Assembly: GCA_914767715.1 (NCBI GenBank)
Contig: OU612067.1
Location: forward strand, 27,936,162-28,000,161
Reading direction: 5' to 3'
DNA from: Membranipora membranacea
Taxonomy: Eukaryota; Bryozoa; Gymnolaemata; Cheilostomatida; Membraniporidae
DNA length: 64,000 bases
The position numbers were made by a program, and so were the translations under genes. Positions 1 through 11,400 of this stretch are shown in pieces. The notes under the pieces are model-generated. The model had not been told where the DNA came from, searched no databases, and saw only the letters and a program-made list of their open reading frames with translations. Numbering within the stretch: the stretch's first letter is position 1; the number at the start of each line of letters is the position of its first letter.

Positions 1-20
1 ACATGACTCAGCCAGAAACC

Positions 21-95
21 TAGCCTGTCTTAACAAGCTTTGTTCGGTGGGGGAGGAAACCCCCCCCATCGAACAAAGCTTGTTAAGATAGGCTA
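21..95. mobile_element. 75-bp foldback mini-element with 9-bp target duplication
   Basis: The element is almost entirely two inverted arms of about 33 bases (21-53 and 62-95) that differ at two positions, with a loop of about eight bases. It starts with tagcc and ends with ggcta. The 9-base direct repeat ccagaaacc flanks it exactly (12-20 and 96-104), as expected for a transposed element. A 9-bp duplication is typical of Mutator-like elements, but no transposase is present, so the family is inference. A hairpin-forming RNA gene is less likely because the direct repeats fit insertion. Confidence 0.6.
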
Positions 96-104
96 CCAGA
101 AACC

Positions 105-2031
105 AGTCAGTCACATAGCGGCAAACAGATAGTGCAGATATTATAGTATCCGTTTGTACCAACTACAATATATTATATACAAGGATTATGTTACTTGTAG
201 ATTCATCCCAAGAGGCTGGCGGCTAGTAGAGAGGACACTCCACTGATAGCTCTGCACTGAGAGGATCTTGCTTGAGAAATCAGATATTTGTAACAGTTAT
301 TTGAGGTGAGCCTGTTCTATCAATTGTATCGAGTTTAGTTGTATTGGGTATCCTAAAACCCTAGTTTCAGATATGACAATACAATAAGACCACACTGGGA
401 GTTTATGTCCATCTTTTATGAATATGTGGCAAAGTATGAGTTTTTAGCTCTTATTCTAAAATCCCAGAAGCAAGCTGCCTGGAGTCCCTAGGAGTGCCCC
501 CAGTCATTATTTGTGATCGGAACCTCTGAATTCAACAAAAATTCAACCAATACTGTTGGTGTAGAAGCAAATAATTTAATATGCTTGCGATATATCAATC
601 TATGCGGGTAAATTATGTTCACTTTGGGAGATGGTGAGACCTGGCTCTTCCCATTAACTTTATACTCGGAAATATCAGTCAGCGTTGTAGGTCTCTATGT
701 TTAACTTCGTAGAGGTTTGAAGTTATCTAAAGAAATAATTGAATCTGATTACGGTTGAGTACCGAGTACTATGTCAAATTTGAATCTCTTGCCCACGCTA
801 TATCAAGGGCAAGGCAATCCATAATCTTACCTTCTCTAGTAATCTTAGTTGCTGTGGTCATTCCTCTTGTAGGTTGACATAGCTTATACCGTTGCTCAAC
901 AAGAAGTTACCCATATGGTTGTACGAGCACAAAGTACCTACCTTAGATCCGAAATAACAGGAGGACGACTTCAAGATTGGTAAGCAGATAATAGATTTAG
1001 TTATAAATGATCGATTTCAATACACCAATGCTCTTTGGTACATATTATATGGATTAGGGAACAGAACTGAGTCCGTACAAGCGAATCACAATTAAGTCTG
1101 GTTACCCAAAGGCATATCTTGTCTTTGATTGGTCCAAAAGTACTGCTATTGATACAGCCGTCCCTTTTAAACCTTTGCCGAGCAGCTTGCCTGAGTTTTC
1201 TCAACTTTCTTACTGGGACACCAATCAATTAACATAAAGCCTGCCAGATTTGTGATCAAATCCAATTACTGACACAAAAGTCAAAGTTATGAACTGACGG
1301 AATATCTCCACAACTCGACGTGCTGTGTATTTTACAACTGATCCTTAAATTTGTATCAATGCGTTGATGCAACCTAAGGGTAGGACATAAGTTGTTGCAA
1401 TTGTAAATAATTATTATCACTGTAACAGGTGATATTACCTGCCTTAACTGTTACCAGGAATCGTTGACACCTGTTAGGCATACTTTTCTATGTGTGGATC
1501 ATATCGGGACAACTTGAGTCTCGTGGCTGTGTGTGCAGATATCTTAACTTTATAGATACCTTACCTTAACTATTGCTTTATCATTTCAATCAATTTCACT
1601 TGTTTATTACAAAATCATCTATAGGTTTCAATTTCACCTTGACATTGGAACTTTCAACCGATAGATGGTTTTGTGACAAGGTATCAACGGTATATTATGC
1701 AGTATCCTTGAAATTTCATGGCGCTCATTGTAAACGCATTTTATGAATTATGAAGAAAGCTCATGAACGTTATTGCTCTTATATCTGATCTCTTATACCT
1801 GATGACTTACGCTTCTTCTATTATGTTTTGGCTATTCTATGACCAAACCTACATCTTGAGTTGCTAACATGGTTTTCATCCATTAATCCAGGTAATGTCC
1901 GTCTTGCCGCAAAATTATTTCTGTCTAATGTTTATCATCGCAGTGTTGCATAATATCTCCTCTACTAAAGATTATTTATTTACAAAGTTTGCTAATATGT
2001 AAATTTCTGTTGGTGCATAAAAAACATGTCT
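105..2031. other. No recognisable gene
   Basis: AT-rich sequence with scattered stops in all frames. I see no protein homology, splice-supported exon or tandem repeat. The first coding exon or promoter of the LRR-ROCO-caspase gene could lie here or further left, but nothing in the sequence marks it. Confidence 0.5.
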
Positions 2032-2064
2032 GTCCAACCAATGAGGGAGTTCATTGGTCCAACC
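2032..2064. repeat. Short hairpin repeat, copy 1
   Basis: An imperfect palindrome built on gtccaaccaatga and its inverse. A near-identical stretch lies 60 kb away (62306-62336), where the centre is a perfect 20-bp palindrome. Probably the core of a dispersed small repeat; its type is unknown. Confidence 0.4.
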
Positions 2065-2230
2065 ATACCCCTCCAATCATGTATCAAGAATCATCATGTA
2101 TCGGTCTGTCTGTCAGTTTCTGTCCAGGATTTGACTCCGTATTTGTCTACACTTGGAACCTCAGTGTTTTTGTAGTACAGAGCAAACTAAAAAATTACTA
2201 AATTATTTCATCAAAACCTGTTACAGATTG

Positions 2231-2931
2231 TTATCCGATGTCATCAATAAATGTCACAAAATAAAAACTGCCGTCTACAGACTTATTTTGCATCGGACCA
2301 CAAACATCACTATGGATCAACTCTAGTGGCCTCGTCGTTTGACAACGACTCTTTGATTCAGTAGAAAAAGGTTGTCTAGCCATTTTGCCCTTAACACAGG
2401 GCTCACACACACTATCGAGAGAAACTTTAGAAAAATCTGCACTCTCAACTAAGTTTTGTGCAGCTTTGATCACTTGCACACTAGCATGCCCTAATCGTTT
2501 ATTCCACATGTCGCATGCAACCGAAACCTTGTGGTCATTATCATCGCATGCATCAAGGATATACAGTTTATCAGTCAGAGTTCCTGTGGCCCTTAGTTGG
2601 CCTTGCTTGCTTTTGAGCCAACAACGTGAATGTCCGAACTGAACAATAATACCACTTGACGCTGCTGATCTGACTGAGAATAGATTTACCATCATGGCCG
2701 GTACGTGCAATACGCCATGCATGGTGGTTCTATTGGATTTGTTACGACTCACCGATGTGACGACACCAACATTACCAACACCAACAGCTTCCACTATATG
2801 TCCATCACATAGGCAGACATTCTGCGACTTCTCGAACTTTGTATATTCCGTAAATATGTCACGATTGTGAGTCATATGACTGGTGGCCCCCGAGTCAATC
2901 AGCCACTTTTTCTTTTCTCCATGGTGTTGTC
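2231..2931 (-). mobile_element. Ty1/Copia retrotransposon pol fragment (protease end to integrase start)
   Basis: On the minus strand the reading frame begins around WLIDSGATSHMTH, the aspartic protease active-site motif (DSGA) of Copia pol polyproteins. It continues through the GAG-pre-integrase region, with RLGHAS and the CEPCVKGKMARQPF zinc-finger part, then into the integrase core start (LIHSDVCGP and FVTFIDD). The frame stops soon after FIDD. A stop also lies in frame upstream of the protease motif. The rest of integrase, reverse transcriptase, RNase H and the LTRs are absent. It is a dead internal piece of about 230 codons, lying outside the exons of the host gene. Confidence 0.85.
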
Positions 2932-3113
2932 ATAAGCAGTAGACATGACAAACCCGTAATCGTTGATGCCAAAAAGTTCTCATTTCTGCAGCATTTTTAG
3001 CGATATGCCTCTGGCCAGAGTGCTGGGACTTGAGCTTGGCAAAGTTTGACGCTTACAAACTTTCCCGATGCTATCCCAGACGGACCCAGACAGTCTGGGA
3101 TTGTGTCATTTTC

Positions 3114-3229
3114 TGGTTCACATTTGCTGGGATGGCTATCTGGGATGGCTATCTGGGATGAATGTTATAATGTGACTAGGATAAGCATCTGGGATGGCAT
3201 CCTAGTGTCATCTGGGACAATGTGAACCA
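3114..3229. mobile_element. Small MITE-like element with inverted ends
   Basis: The ends tggttcacatt and aatgtgaacca are inverted copies about 116 bases apart. The interior repeats the phrase atctgggatgg several times. Further short inverted copies (tcccagac, gtctggga) lie just outside the left end. No clear target-site duplication was found, so the boundaries are approximate. Confidence 0.4.
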
Positions 3230-3364
3230 AGCATAAGCTGCTTCATCAGAACCCATTGTTAAACGCTTGTTCTATTTACAGATTGATGTAGAAAGCAAAT
3301 ACTGAGGCTCGACGGATGTACCTAGAATAACAGAAAGACAACTTTCAGAACAGTGAGGAAGCTT

Positions 3365-3515
3365 TAGTTTAGAAGAGGTAAACACCCGAGGGTGCTACGG
3401 GCTGGAACAATCAACCTTGAAAGCTCGTCAATGGGATTCGAACCCACAACCCCTGCAGCACCGATCCCCTGGCAGTGAAAAGCAAGCGTGCTAACCAATT
3501 GAAACCTATCTTTTT
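3365..3515 (-). mobile_element. tRNA-derived SINE, minus-strand copy
   Basis: The minus strand shows a tRNA-like head: an A-box-like stretch around caattggttagcacgcttgc, then a B-box-like gggttcgaatccc. A shared tail follows with attgttcca and agcaccctcgg. The same tail occurs on the plus strand at 4350-4490. Spacing and order match a polymerase III promoter of tRNA origin, but the whole does not fold as a normal tRNA gene and continues past it, so SINE is the better call. Confidence 0.6.
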
Positions 3516-4349
3516 TGAGGTGTTTCGAATCCTCTTGTGTTATAAGTGTGGTAAAATTCGACTATCCATATTTTATCAATGACTCAGAACCCTCAAAGAA
3601 TAAAGGTTACCAACAGAATTCTTGCTTCCCTAGATTTGAAGCTCCTTCCAAAGTTACCAAATCTCCATAAACCACTCCATCTTTTACACAATCGACACAA
3701 TCACAGGACATCAGCAGTTCAGGTCTAAACCTCACTAAACTATGAGACGCCGTAATGTCCCGATTGTGATGCAAACCAGGAAGACAACATTTACATTGTT
3801 CAACATTCTACCGAATGTAATAGCATTAGGAAATTCCTCATGGCAAAAAACTAGATCTCATCCAGAAAACCATAATATTCATCCCGTTTCCAGCTCTTTT
3901 TGACTTCATTCGTCAGTCATGCAAGCTTGATCATGATCACTATTAAACTTGATTGTCGGGGCCTTTGAGTACTGCGAGTACCTGTATTTGTACCCTGGTG
4001 ATAAAATAATTGTTATGTTTTTCCCCATCAATGGCAAGTCAACATCATCGTGATAGCACCTTTAGCAGTTAACATGGACATCTACATGTAACAGTTAAAA
4101 CCATGTATGTTCTTTGAAATTGACATACCTAGTTCGAGAATGTGAGCTTTATTAATTTATAACTTTTGATGTTATTAGGTGGATGTCACTGAGGCTGTAA
4201 TCCAGAGCAGTTCATGAAGACAGAGGAAATCGGTTCAGTGCAGGAATAAAAGTAGGTAATTTTCCAGAGATGTAAGCTGGATATAGAGTGTGATACATTC
4301 TGATCTATTGCAATCTATCCATATTGAACTGTTCCCATTTGAGCACATC

Positions 4350-4490
4350 AAACCCAAGAAACTTTCACTGCCAGGCGATAGGTGCTGCAGGAGTTTTTGT
4401 ATTGAGTCCCACTGGGCGACCCTTCTAGGGTGATTGTTCCAGGCTCGAGCACCCTCGGTTGTAAATCTCTGCCGTGTACTCTTCTTCAGA
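4350..4490 (+). mobile_element. tRNA-derived SINE, plus-strand copy (5' truncated)
   Basis: Diverged copy of the repeat at 3365-3515 in opposite orientation. Shared landmarks in order are tttcactgccagg, ggtgctgcagg, gtgattgttcca and agcaccctcgg. The B box is eroded and the A box is missing or unrecognisable, so it is not transcriptionally intact by eye. Confidence 0.5.
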
Positions 4491-5256
4491 CTGACTCAAT
4501 GAAAGAAATGTTATAACATTGAAAGACATGATGGCAAGGTGAATTGACAGCTAAAAAACACTACTAGGGTCCTGGCACCCTTGTGTGTATATCACTTAAT
4601 TTTAGTGTCAAGTTATAGAGGAGATCGAGAAATTTCGCAAAAATAAATAAGATTATTTAACAGCAATATATGAATAAATCGAACTCAAACTATACCAAAT
4701 ACAGTTAACATTGTTCAAATAATGAAGCAATGTGTTGGCTCAAATCTCAGCCAATACATTGGCTATAGTGAGCTGCAACATTTTAGTTTCACAAAGAAGC
4801 TCGATAACCTGAATACAACTCCCAAATATATTATTGCAAAATAATCCCCTACTAGAATGAGGGTAAATGATATTTTGGACTCTCTGGTGCCACTGTTCGT
4901 ATAACTATCAGTTAGTACCATTACACATAGTATACAATTTATCACTGTTAAGTTTTTTTTAAGGTGGATACAGAATTTGGTGTCCAAGGTATTCCGAGCT
5001 GATCTATTGGAGTGATAACATGGAAACTGCGAGTAAGTTGAATAAAACCATTTCATAGTAATAAAAAAAGTTAAAGACAAACCGCACAGGAAGTATTCAG
5101 ATAAGCCGTGTAGAGTTATTCCATAAGACCCTAGAATAATTATCTTTACCATACCAACCTAGAACATGCCAAATTAAATAAAATCATCAGGAACAAACGA
5201 ATCTTTTATATAAAACAAAGAGCTATTGATGCCTTATCTTATTTCTCGTTTTTCAG
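4491..5256. other. Non-coding stretch before the first recognised exon
   Basis: No supported gene. The end is a pyrimidine-rich tract running into tttttcag at 5250-5256, the splice acceptor of the first recognised exon. The upstream partner exon was not found. The acceptor needs a preceding exon ending with one base of a codon. Confidence 0.45.
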
Positions 5257-5488
5257 TCTCCTATGTCTGGTTCAGGAGTGATTCGGAGCCTGAGATTAAG
5301 GAAATTCCTCGTCATAAGGATACTGAATATAAATTATTGACGGTAGATGCGTTGATAGCAGCCACCAAGGGAGCTCAGATAACCCACATGGCCATTGATG
5401 GTAACATTCCACCTAATTTACAGACAATCACCCCTCATCTCAAACAGCTCAGACTGAGGGGTATACCAGACAGTGATCAGCTCAAGCG
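5257..5488 (+). CDS. Exon: N-terminal cap before the LRRs
   Basis: The exon follows a strong tttttcag acceptor and ends at CG before gtaagtgtga. It begins with the last two bases of a codon and ends with two bases of the next, so it joins in frame to any LRR cassette, all of which start with G. The product of about 77 residues is acidic early ([15 protein letters not shown]), then mixes helix-like sequence with a first LRR-like stretch ([17 protein letters not shown]). It resembles the capping region before LRRs rather than a known death-fold domain. It is the upstream-most exon I can support, and copies of its 3' end recur at 22373 and 36613. Confidence 0.65.
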
Positions 5489-8400
5489 GTAAGTGTGATG
5501 TGGAAGACAAATTCTGTATAGACTTCATCAGTTAAAATAACAAGAATATTGAGAGAAAAAGAAAAAAACTTGTCAGCTATCTCCATCTTCTCCCCCCCCC
5601 CCTCACAACCAGATAAGTTTATGGCTAGGGCATACATTTTGGATAAAAAAACTTGATGGTTGAAACTCACCTTCTTTTCTCCCCACAACCAGAGGACCCC
5701 TTGGAAGTAGATTCAAATTTAAAAGGCTAGTTTGTCGATCTTTAGGGCGTGAGAACTTATCAATGATACAAAAAGCAAGACAGAGATAGTGGATGGAGTG
5801 GAGATTACTATGAGGCACAATTGTACTTAATTTTTCATGTTGTAAAAATCTAACAATATTTTCCTCAAGTTACTCCAAAAATGCATCACTGGGTGCGCAC
5901 AGAATTTTTTTTTTTCGTGTTTAAATTGATGGATGGATGGATTTATTACTATCATAGACAAAAATTTGTCACGAAATACGTTGTTATTACTGACAAGGAA
6001 GAAAAACATGGAAAAAACCAGATCTCTGTTGTATAAAAAGTTTTTTAGAATAGTATATTATTAAGTGTATGTATGAGATGTCTTAAAAAGCTGTCTCTAC
6101 CCCATGCACCCCGATATTTAATGGTGCGGTAGCGACCTGAGGGGCATTTAGTTAGAAAGTCATTGATAAAGTGCTCTTCATCGTCTATGTACCGTAGTCC
6201 AAGTGTCTTGATCTGGTTGGCCACCAGAGCATCTATATCGGGGTGCTCAATCCCTAACGTGGCGGCATCTTTAAATATTTTGCGTAAGGACTTCTTGTCG
6301 CTTGCATGGATGCTTGTCAAAAGTATGGGGAGACAGTAAGTGGTGAGGGATACAATAAAACTCTTGAATAACAAATGAGAAAGGGGCTTTGAGCTATAGT
6401 ATACAAAATTTTTCACAATATACATGTGTTGAGATGCAGTAGTCACTATGGATTGCACATGATCATGATAGCGGAGTTTATCGTCAACAGTAACACCAAG
6501 GTATTTTACTTTGTCACAAAAATCAACTTCCGTGCCGTTAAGGATAAGAGTAGGGGTAATGGGCCTAGCAAGCTGAATGGTGAGTTTACTTCCCTTCATA
6601 TACCAATGCTGCTTCTGATGAACAGTAACTATTTTGTGAATTTCGAGTACTTCAAGTGTTATTTTCTGCTATAAATTAATTATATAGAATCTGACCCTGA
6701 AGTTGTAACTGCTGAATGATGAGGTAAAATATTAATGTGACTCTGAGTTGCCTTCATTCCAGGCGTCCGTGTTCCAGTGATCGTATTACATTTAGACCTT
6801 TTCGTGACTCATTTTGGTGTAAAAAAGTTTAAATTACTGGTTAGGTAAGGTGCATAATGCGTGCATGTTTTATGGATACTCGTAACCTATTTAAAAACTG
6901 TCCGAAATATAAAGCTACCTTGAAGTTTGAAAATGAAATAACTGCGGTAACAGATCCAACGCAATTGCTAGCAATTTGTGTTCTTGGAATCAAGAGGTAA
7001 TGTAAATAAAATAACGTAGAAACCCAAACTTCAGTACTCTGAATTAAATGCTCTGAATTTAATGTACACAAAAATTTGTTACAGATAATACTTAGTATAA
7101 GCTTTTTACAAATTAATTCAAATTTATAACAAATGTTACAGATTTTGAAAACTTTGCATTACTTAATAATCAATTGTTGGCGATTGTTGAATTTCTGTGA
7201 AATTTTCGGCAATAGTTTTCATAATGGAATCAAAATATTATGAACGCCCCCGCCCTAGAAATGCATTCCTGTGGTTGTAAATCTGCACTGAATTATTATC
7301 TTAATTATGAGAAATTGTTATCGGTAACATCTTTTTGGTATTCTGCTATGAAGAAACATTGTAAATTTGGAGTAGCAAACATTCTATAAAAAATAAATAA
7401 AAGCATGGGTCAATGTTACATGTTTCTGGTTGGTAATATATATATGAGCAAACACAGATGTGGTTTTTTTTTGCAACAACTGTGAGTTAGATTCATGCAG
7501 CAACAAAAAACAAAGTGGTTTGGGAGAGAGGTAAACTTTCACTCTTTTATAGCAGAGCATGGAAGCAAAGAATAATGGTCAATATATTTTCCCTTCCCTC
7601 CCTTATTGATTGATTTCTATCATACTAGTTCTAGTTGACATTTCTTGTGTTGAACTTATTACTAATTCTAGCACATTTTATTAAAGATGACATGTTCACT
7701 TTTCACTCTAAGATTATAATTGAAGAAAAAATATAAAATCATGAGTCGTCTTACTTTGACATGAGAAAACCCTTGACATGTGAAAGAACAGAGTTGTACA
7801 CAAATCTGTATATTATATGGAGCATTACATATTTATGATCATTTGTCAGAATTGGAGAATTTACTTTATGGCCCTTCTTTTGCTGGATATAGGATAGATG
7901 ACATTCCATTTAGTATCCCGCAATGCAGTATTCTGGTATTAACAGCAATAAGAGCTTATACTGGATTGACCTGATCCACTTAGAGGTACAATATGTTGGG
8001 CCAAGTTAGTTGACACGTTCACATTAGTTAGTTAGTTTGCGTCGGGGTAGGCTGCACCTAACTGGTGCTCTGTGAATTTAGTTGATTACGCTGCTAAAAT
8101 CTTGGACTATAACTCTGAAAACATACGTGCGCATAGATATTGACATTGCTGATCCACTCATATAATATGTCGGATAATCGTACTAGCTATAGCAGAGCAG
8201 ATATACTCAACTTAAAAAAACTGCAACAGCAATGGATTTAAAATTATCAACAAACAGATCTTAGAAATTATATCTCAAACTAGTGCAATTAAAGGATAAG
8301 GCACTAAGAATGGATTACACTCAAAGAAAACTAAGCGAGGCTGCAGAGCTGGCAAACATAAAACTAGACATATCACTCAACAATCAACACCAGATCCGAT

Positions 8401-11400
8401 ACCTGCCCCGAGTGATAAGAAAACCTCACAAAGCCATCCTGTCGTTCAATACATAAACTGCAGGTCACTTAATAACAACAACATTCCAGTACCGCTAGTA
8501 AAGAAAATAAATGTCACCCACCCAGCCTGCTCTATACTAATTGCAGGTCGTTAAACACTTGGAAACTTGCGGAATTGGAGGCTTATGCTGAAATACACAA
8601 ACCAAGCATTATTTGTCTAACAGAGACATGGCTTTACAATGACGAACAGCAAACTGTTAATATCGATGGATATAAAACCCACTTTTACCACAGGACACAT
8701 AGAATAGGAGGAGGTAGGGATTTTCGTGCATGACCATCCCGATGCAACAACTATATCCTCAGAAACATCCAGCACTTTATCTGCACTCTGGGCAAAAATA
8801 AACATCAAATCATCCTCTCCTATTATAGTTGGCTGTTTGTACCATCCACCTAATGTTGAGCAGTCAAAAACACGACACTACCTGTCGACTACACTACTGA
8901 AATCGCATAACAAGTACCCAATGTCAGGATTCCTCATAAATGGTCATTTTAATAAATTACCTGTGGAAGGTCTATTGGAACAGTTCAACCTACATGACCT
9001 GGTTACTGGTTCCCTACTCAAGAAAACAACAAACTAGACCTTGTGTTTACCGATGTAGAGGAATACAATGCAGCTGAAAAGTTATCTCCACTCGGCGACA
9101 ATGATCACTGCTGTGTACTCGTGAAAGGACAGCCAGCAAAACGCAAACGTTATATCCCAGTAAAAATACGCCTCATCACTCACGGTCGCAAGAATGAGTT
9201 TCTGGTATCATTATCACAACATGATTAAAGTACTGTTCTCAACGAGCAAAATGTTCACCAACAGGCTGTTAATCTGCACGAATCTATCGATCAGCTCCTT
9301 GACAAACATTGTCTGTACCAGAATAAAAAACAGCGACAGGACAAGCCGCCCTGGATAACTGCAGACATTGAGAAAACCTTTGCAGCCAGGGACAAAGCAT
9401 ACAACAAAGGCAGTTCTGGTTACTAGCAGCTCAAGTCGACGGTTTAGCAAATGATTAGAACTAGCAAGAAGAAGTTTGTAAGCAAACAGCTGAATGACAA
9501 CAAAAATGCTAAAAAGTGGTGGGCAACTGTATAAAGACTCACAACCAACAACCAAAACAGCCATTCAACCAATTCAACAACAGGCGTAGAAGATATATGC
9601 CTATCTGACTGTGATGTAGCCAAAAATCTCAATACATACTTCAAGAGCGTTTGGGGAGAAGCAAGACAAGAATCCCTACTTGACACACCATCGTCACATA
9701 CTCATCTACAACACACACTCAGTAAAATCGACCATACTAAGGCATGTAACACACTAGATTCTCCATCCTGGGTGTCAAAAGACGGACATGATGACCTGTG
9801 TATACCGGTACATCACATGATCAACACAATGCTAGACTGTGGGGAGTATCCGGATATCTGGAAGAGTGCAGAAGTAAAACCACTGCCTAAATCCAAAGAG
9901 CCTAGCAAATACAAAGATTATCGGCCTATATCCTTGCTATTCCATCTCGGAAACTGGCCGAACAAAATTATGATCAACAAAATGCGAGGCAAACTGCAGG
10001 AAATAATTGACCCAACACAGTACGCATATCAGGAGAAAGTAGGCACCATTGATGCAATACTCCAGCTTGTTGATCACATAACGGCAGATCTCGACAAACT
10101 CCTAACCAAGTATATCCAGCTAGCGTCATTGAACTTTTCCAAAGCCTTTGATCGGCTGCAACCATCCATAGTACTGCAGGAAATAAAGAACCACAACTTT
10201 CACCCTCAGATTATCGCAGACTTCCTGAAAATACCCGAGCAGTGTGTGAAATTCAACAGCTCCTCTTCCAAATACATTGACATCAATGTTGGAGCTCCAC
10301 AGGGCACAAAACTCGGGCCAATATTGTGGCCTATAACATTAACGATCTCTTAGTTCCCGAGTTCAAAACTGTCAAGTATGCAGATGATAGCACTTTCTAT
10401 TTAAGAGTTAGCGACCCTGATAGTCAATCAATTGTGCCAGCCATTCAACAGACCGCTCTATGGTCAGCAACCAATCACATGCTCCTAAATACTGACAAGA
10501 CTGTCATTATGAATTTTTATTTGAATTATTTATAAGAACACCGAAATCCAGTGTTTTATGTAAATAGTAGCATCAATCCCTCCCAGGTGATGAAGTTTTT
10601 AGGCATCTACATTGATGACCACTTGACTTTTATTCCACATGTTAATACTATAATCAAAAGATGCAACTCTAAGTTATTTTTAATGAGACAACTCAAAAAA
10701 TTGGGAATGTAATTTTTACTGTGCAAATATTAGATCAGTTCTCTGTTATGGTGCGCCGGTTTTTATCAATTTTTGTCAGACACTACCAAATCGAAGCTAG
10801 AGAATGTTCAAGACACTGCCACCCGAATTATTTTCCCTCATGCGCAACATTGTGACATATAATTTCACTCGATGACTTAATTATACGTCAATCTACCACC
10901 CATTTTAGTAAGGTGGCCAACAGCTGTACGCATCCGTTACTTGATAGGATCATTTTTAATAATTCCAGGAGATCCTCTAGATGCCATACTATTTTTAGGC
11001 CCAAGAATGCAAGGACAGAGAAGAGGAATAACAGTTTTTTTACTTTTTATATGAATTACTATAACTCTGGACATAATTTTTAGTGTAACGATTCAAGTAC
11101 TATCATTGATGCTACCCCACCTCAAAAGATAATTATGAATTTACAAACAAACTCAACAACACAACTCAACAACAACATTCAAGTTTTATCAAAACATTAA
11201 ATAGTTTAATCTTTTCTATAAGGACCAAAGCAACAAATAGTCTGGCAGCTAGCTAATTCTGCAGTAGTTATGTAAGTTGTAGCATATTGCGCTGGTACAG
11301 CACTAGAGTTCGATACCTTATAGGTGCCATTGTGTTGATGAAAGGGGGAGGGGGCAAATCCTAACGCTGCACATAATTTTAACCCATAAGCGCTGTGACT

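Noticed and set aside
2385-2642. Plus-strand frame inside the Copia fragment
   Set aside because: Shadow of the minus-strand pol frame, which has clear protease and integrase motifs.
3365-3515. Intact tRNA gene
   Set aside because: Has A- and B-box-like parts but no complete cloverleaf, and shares a non-tRNA tail with a second copy, so SINE fits better.
4190-4252. Possible upstream exon between a ttattag acceptor and a gtaggt donor
   Set aside because: Its start codons are followed by in-frame stops, and it gives no frame that fits the cap exon; it overlaps no recognised protein.
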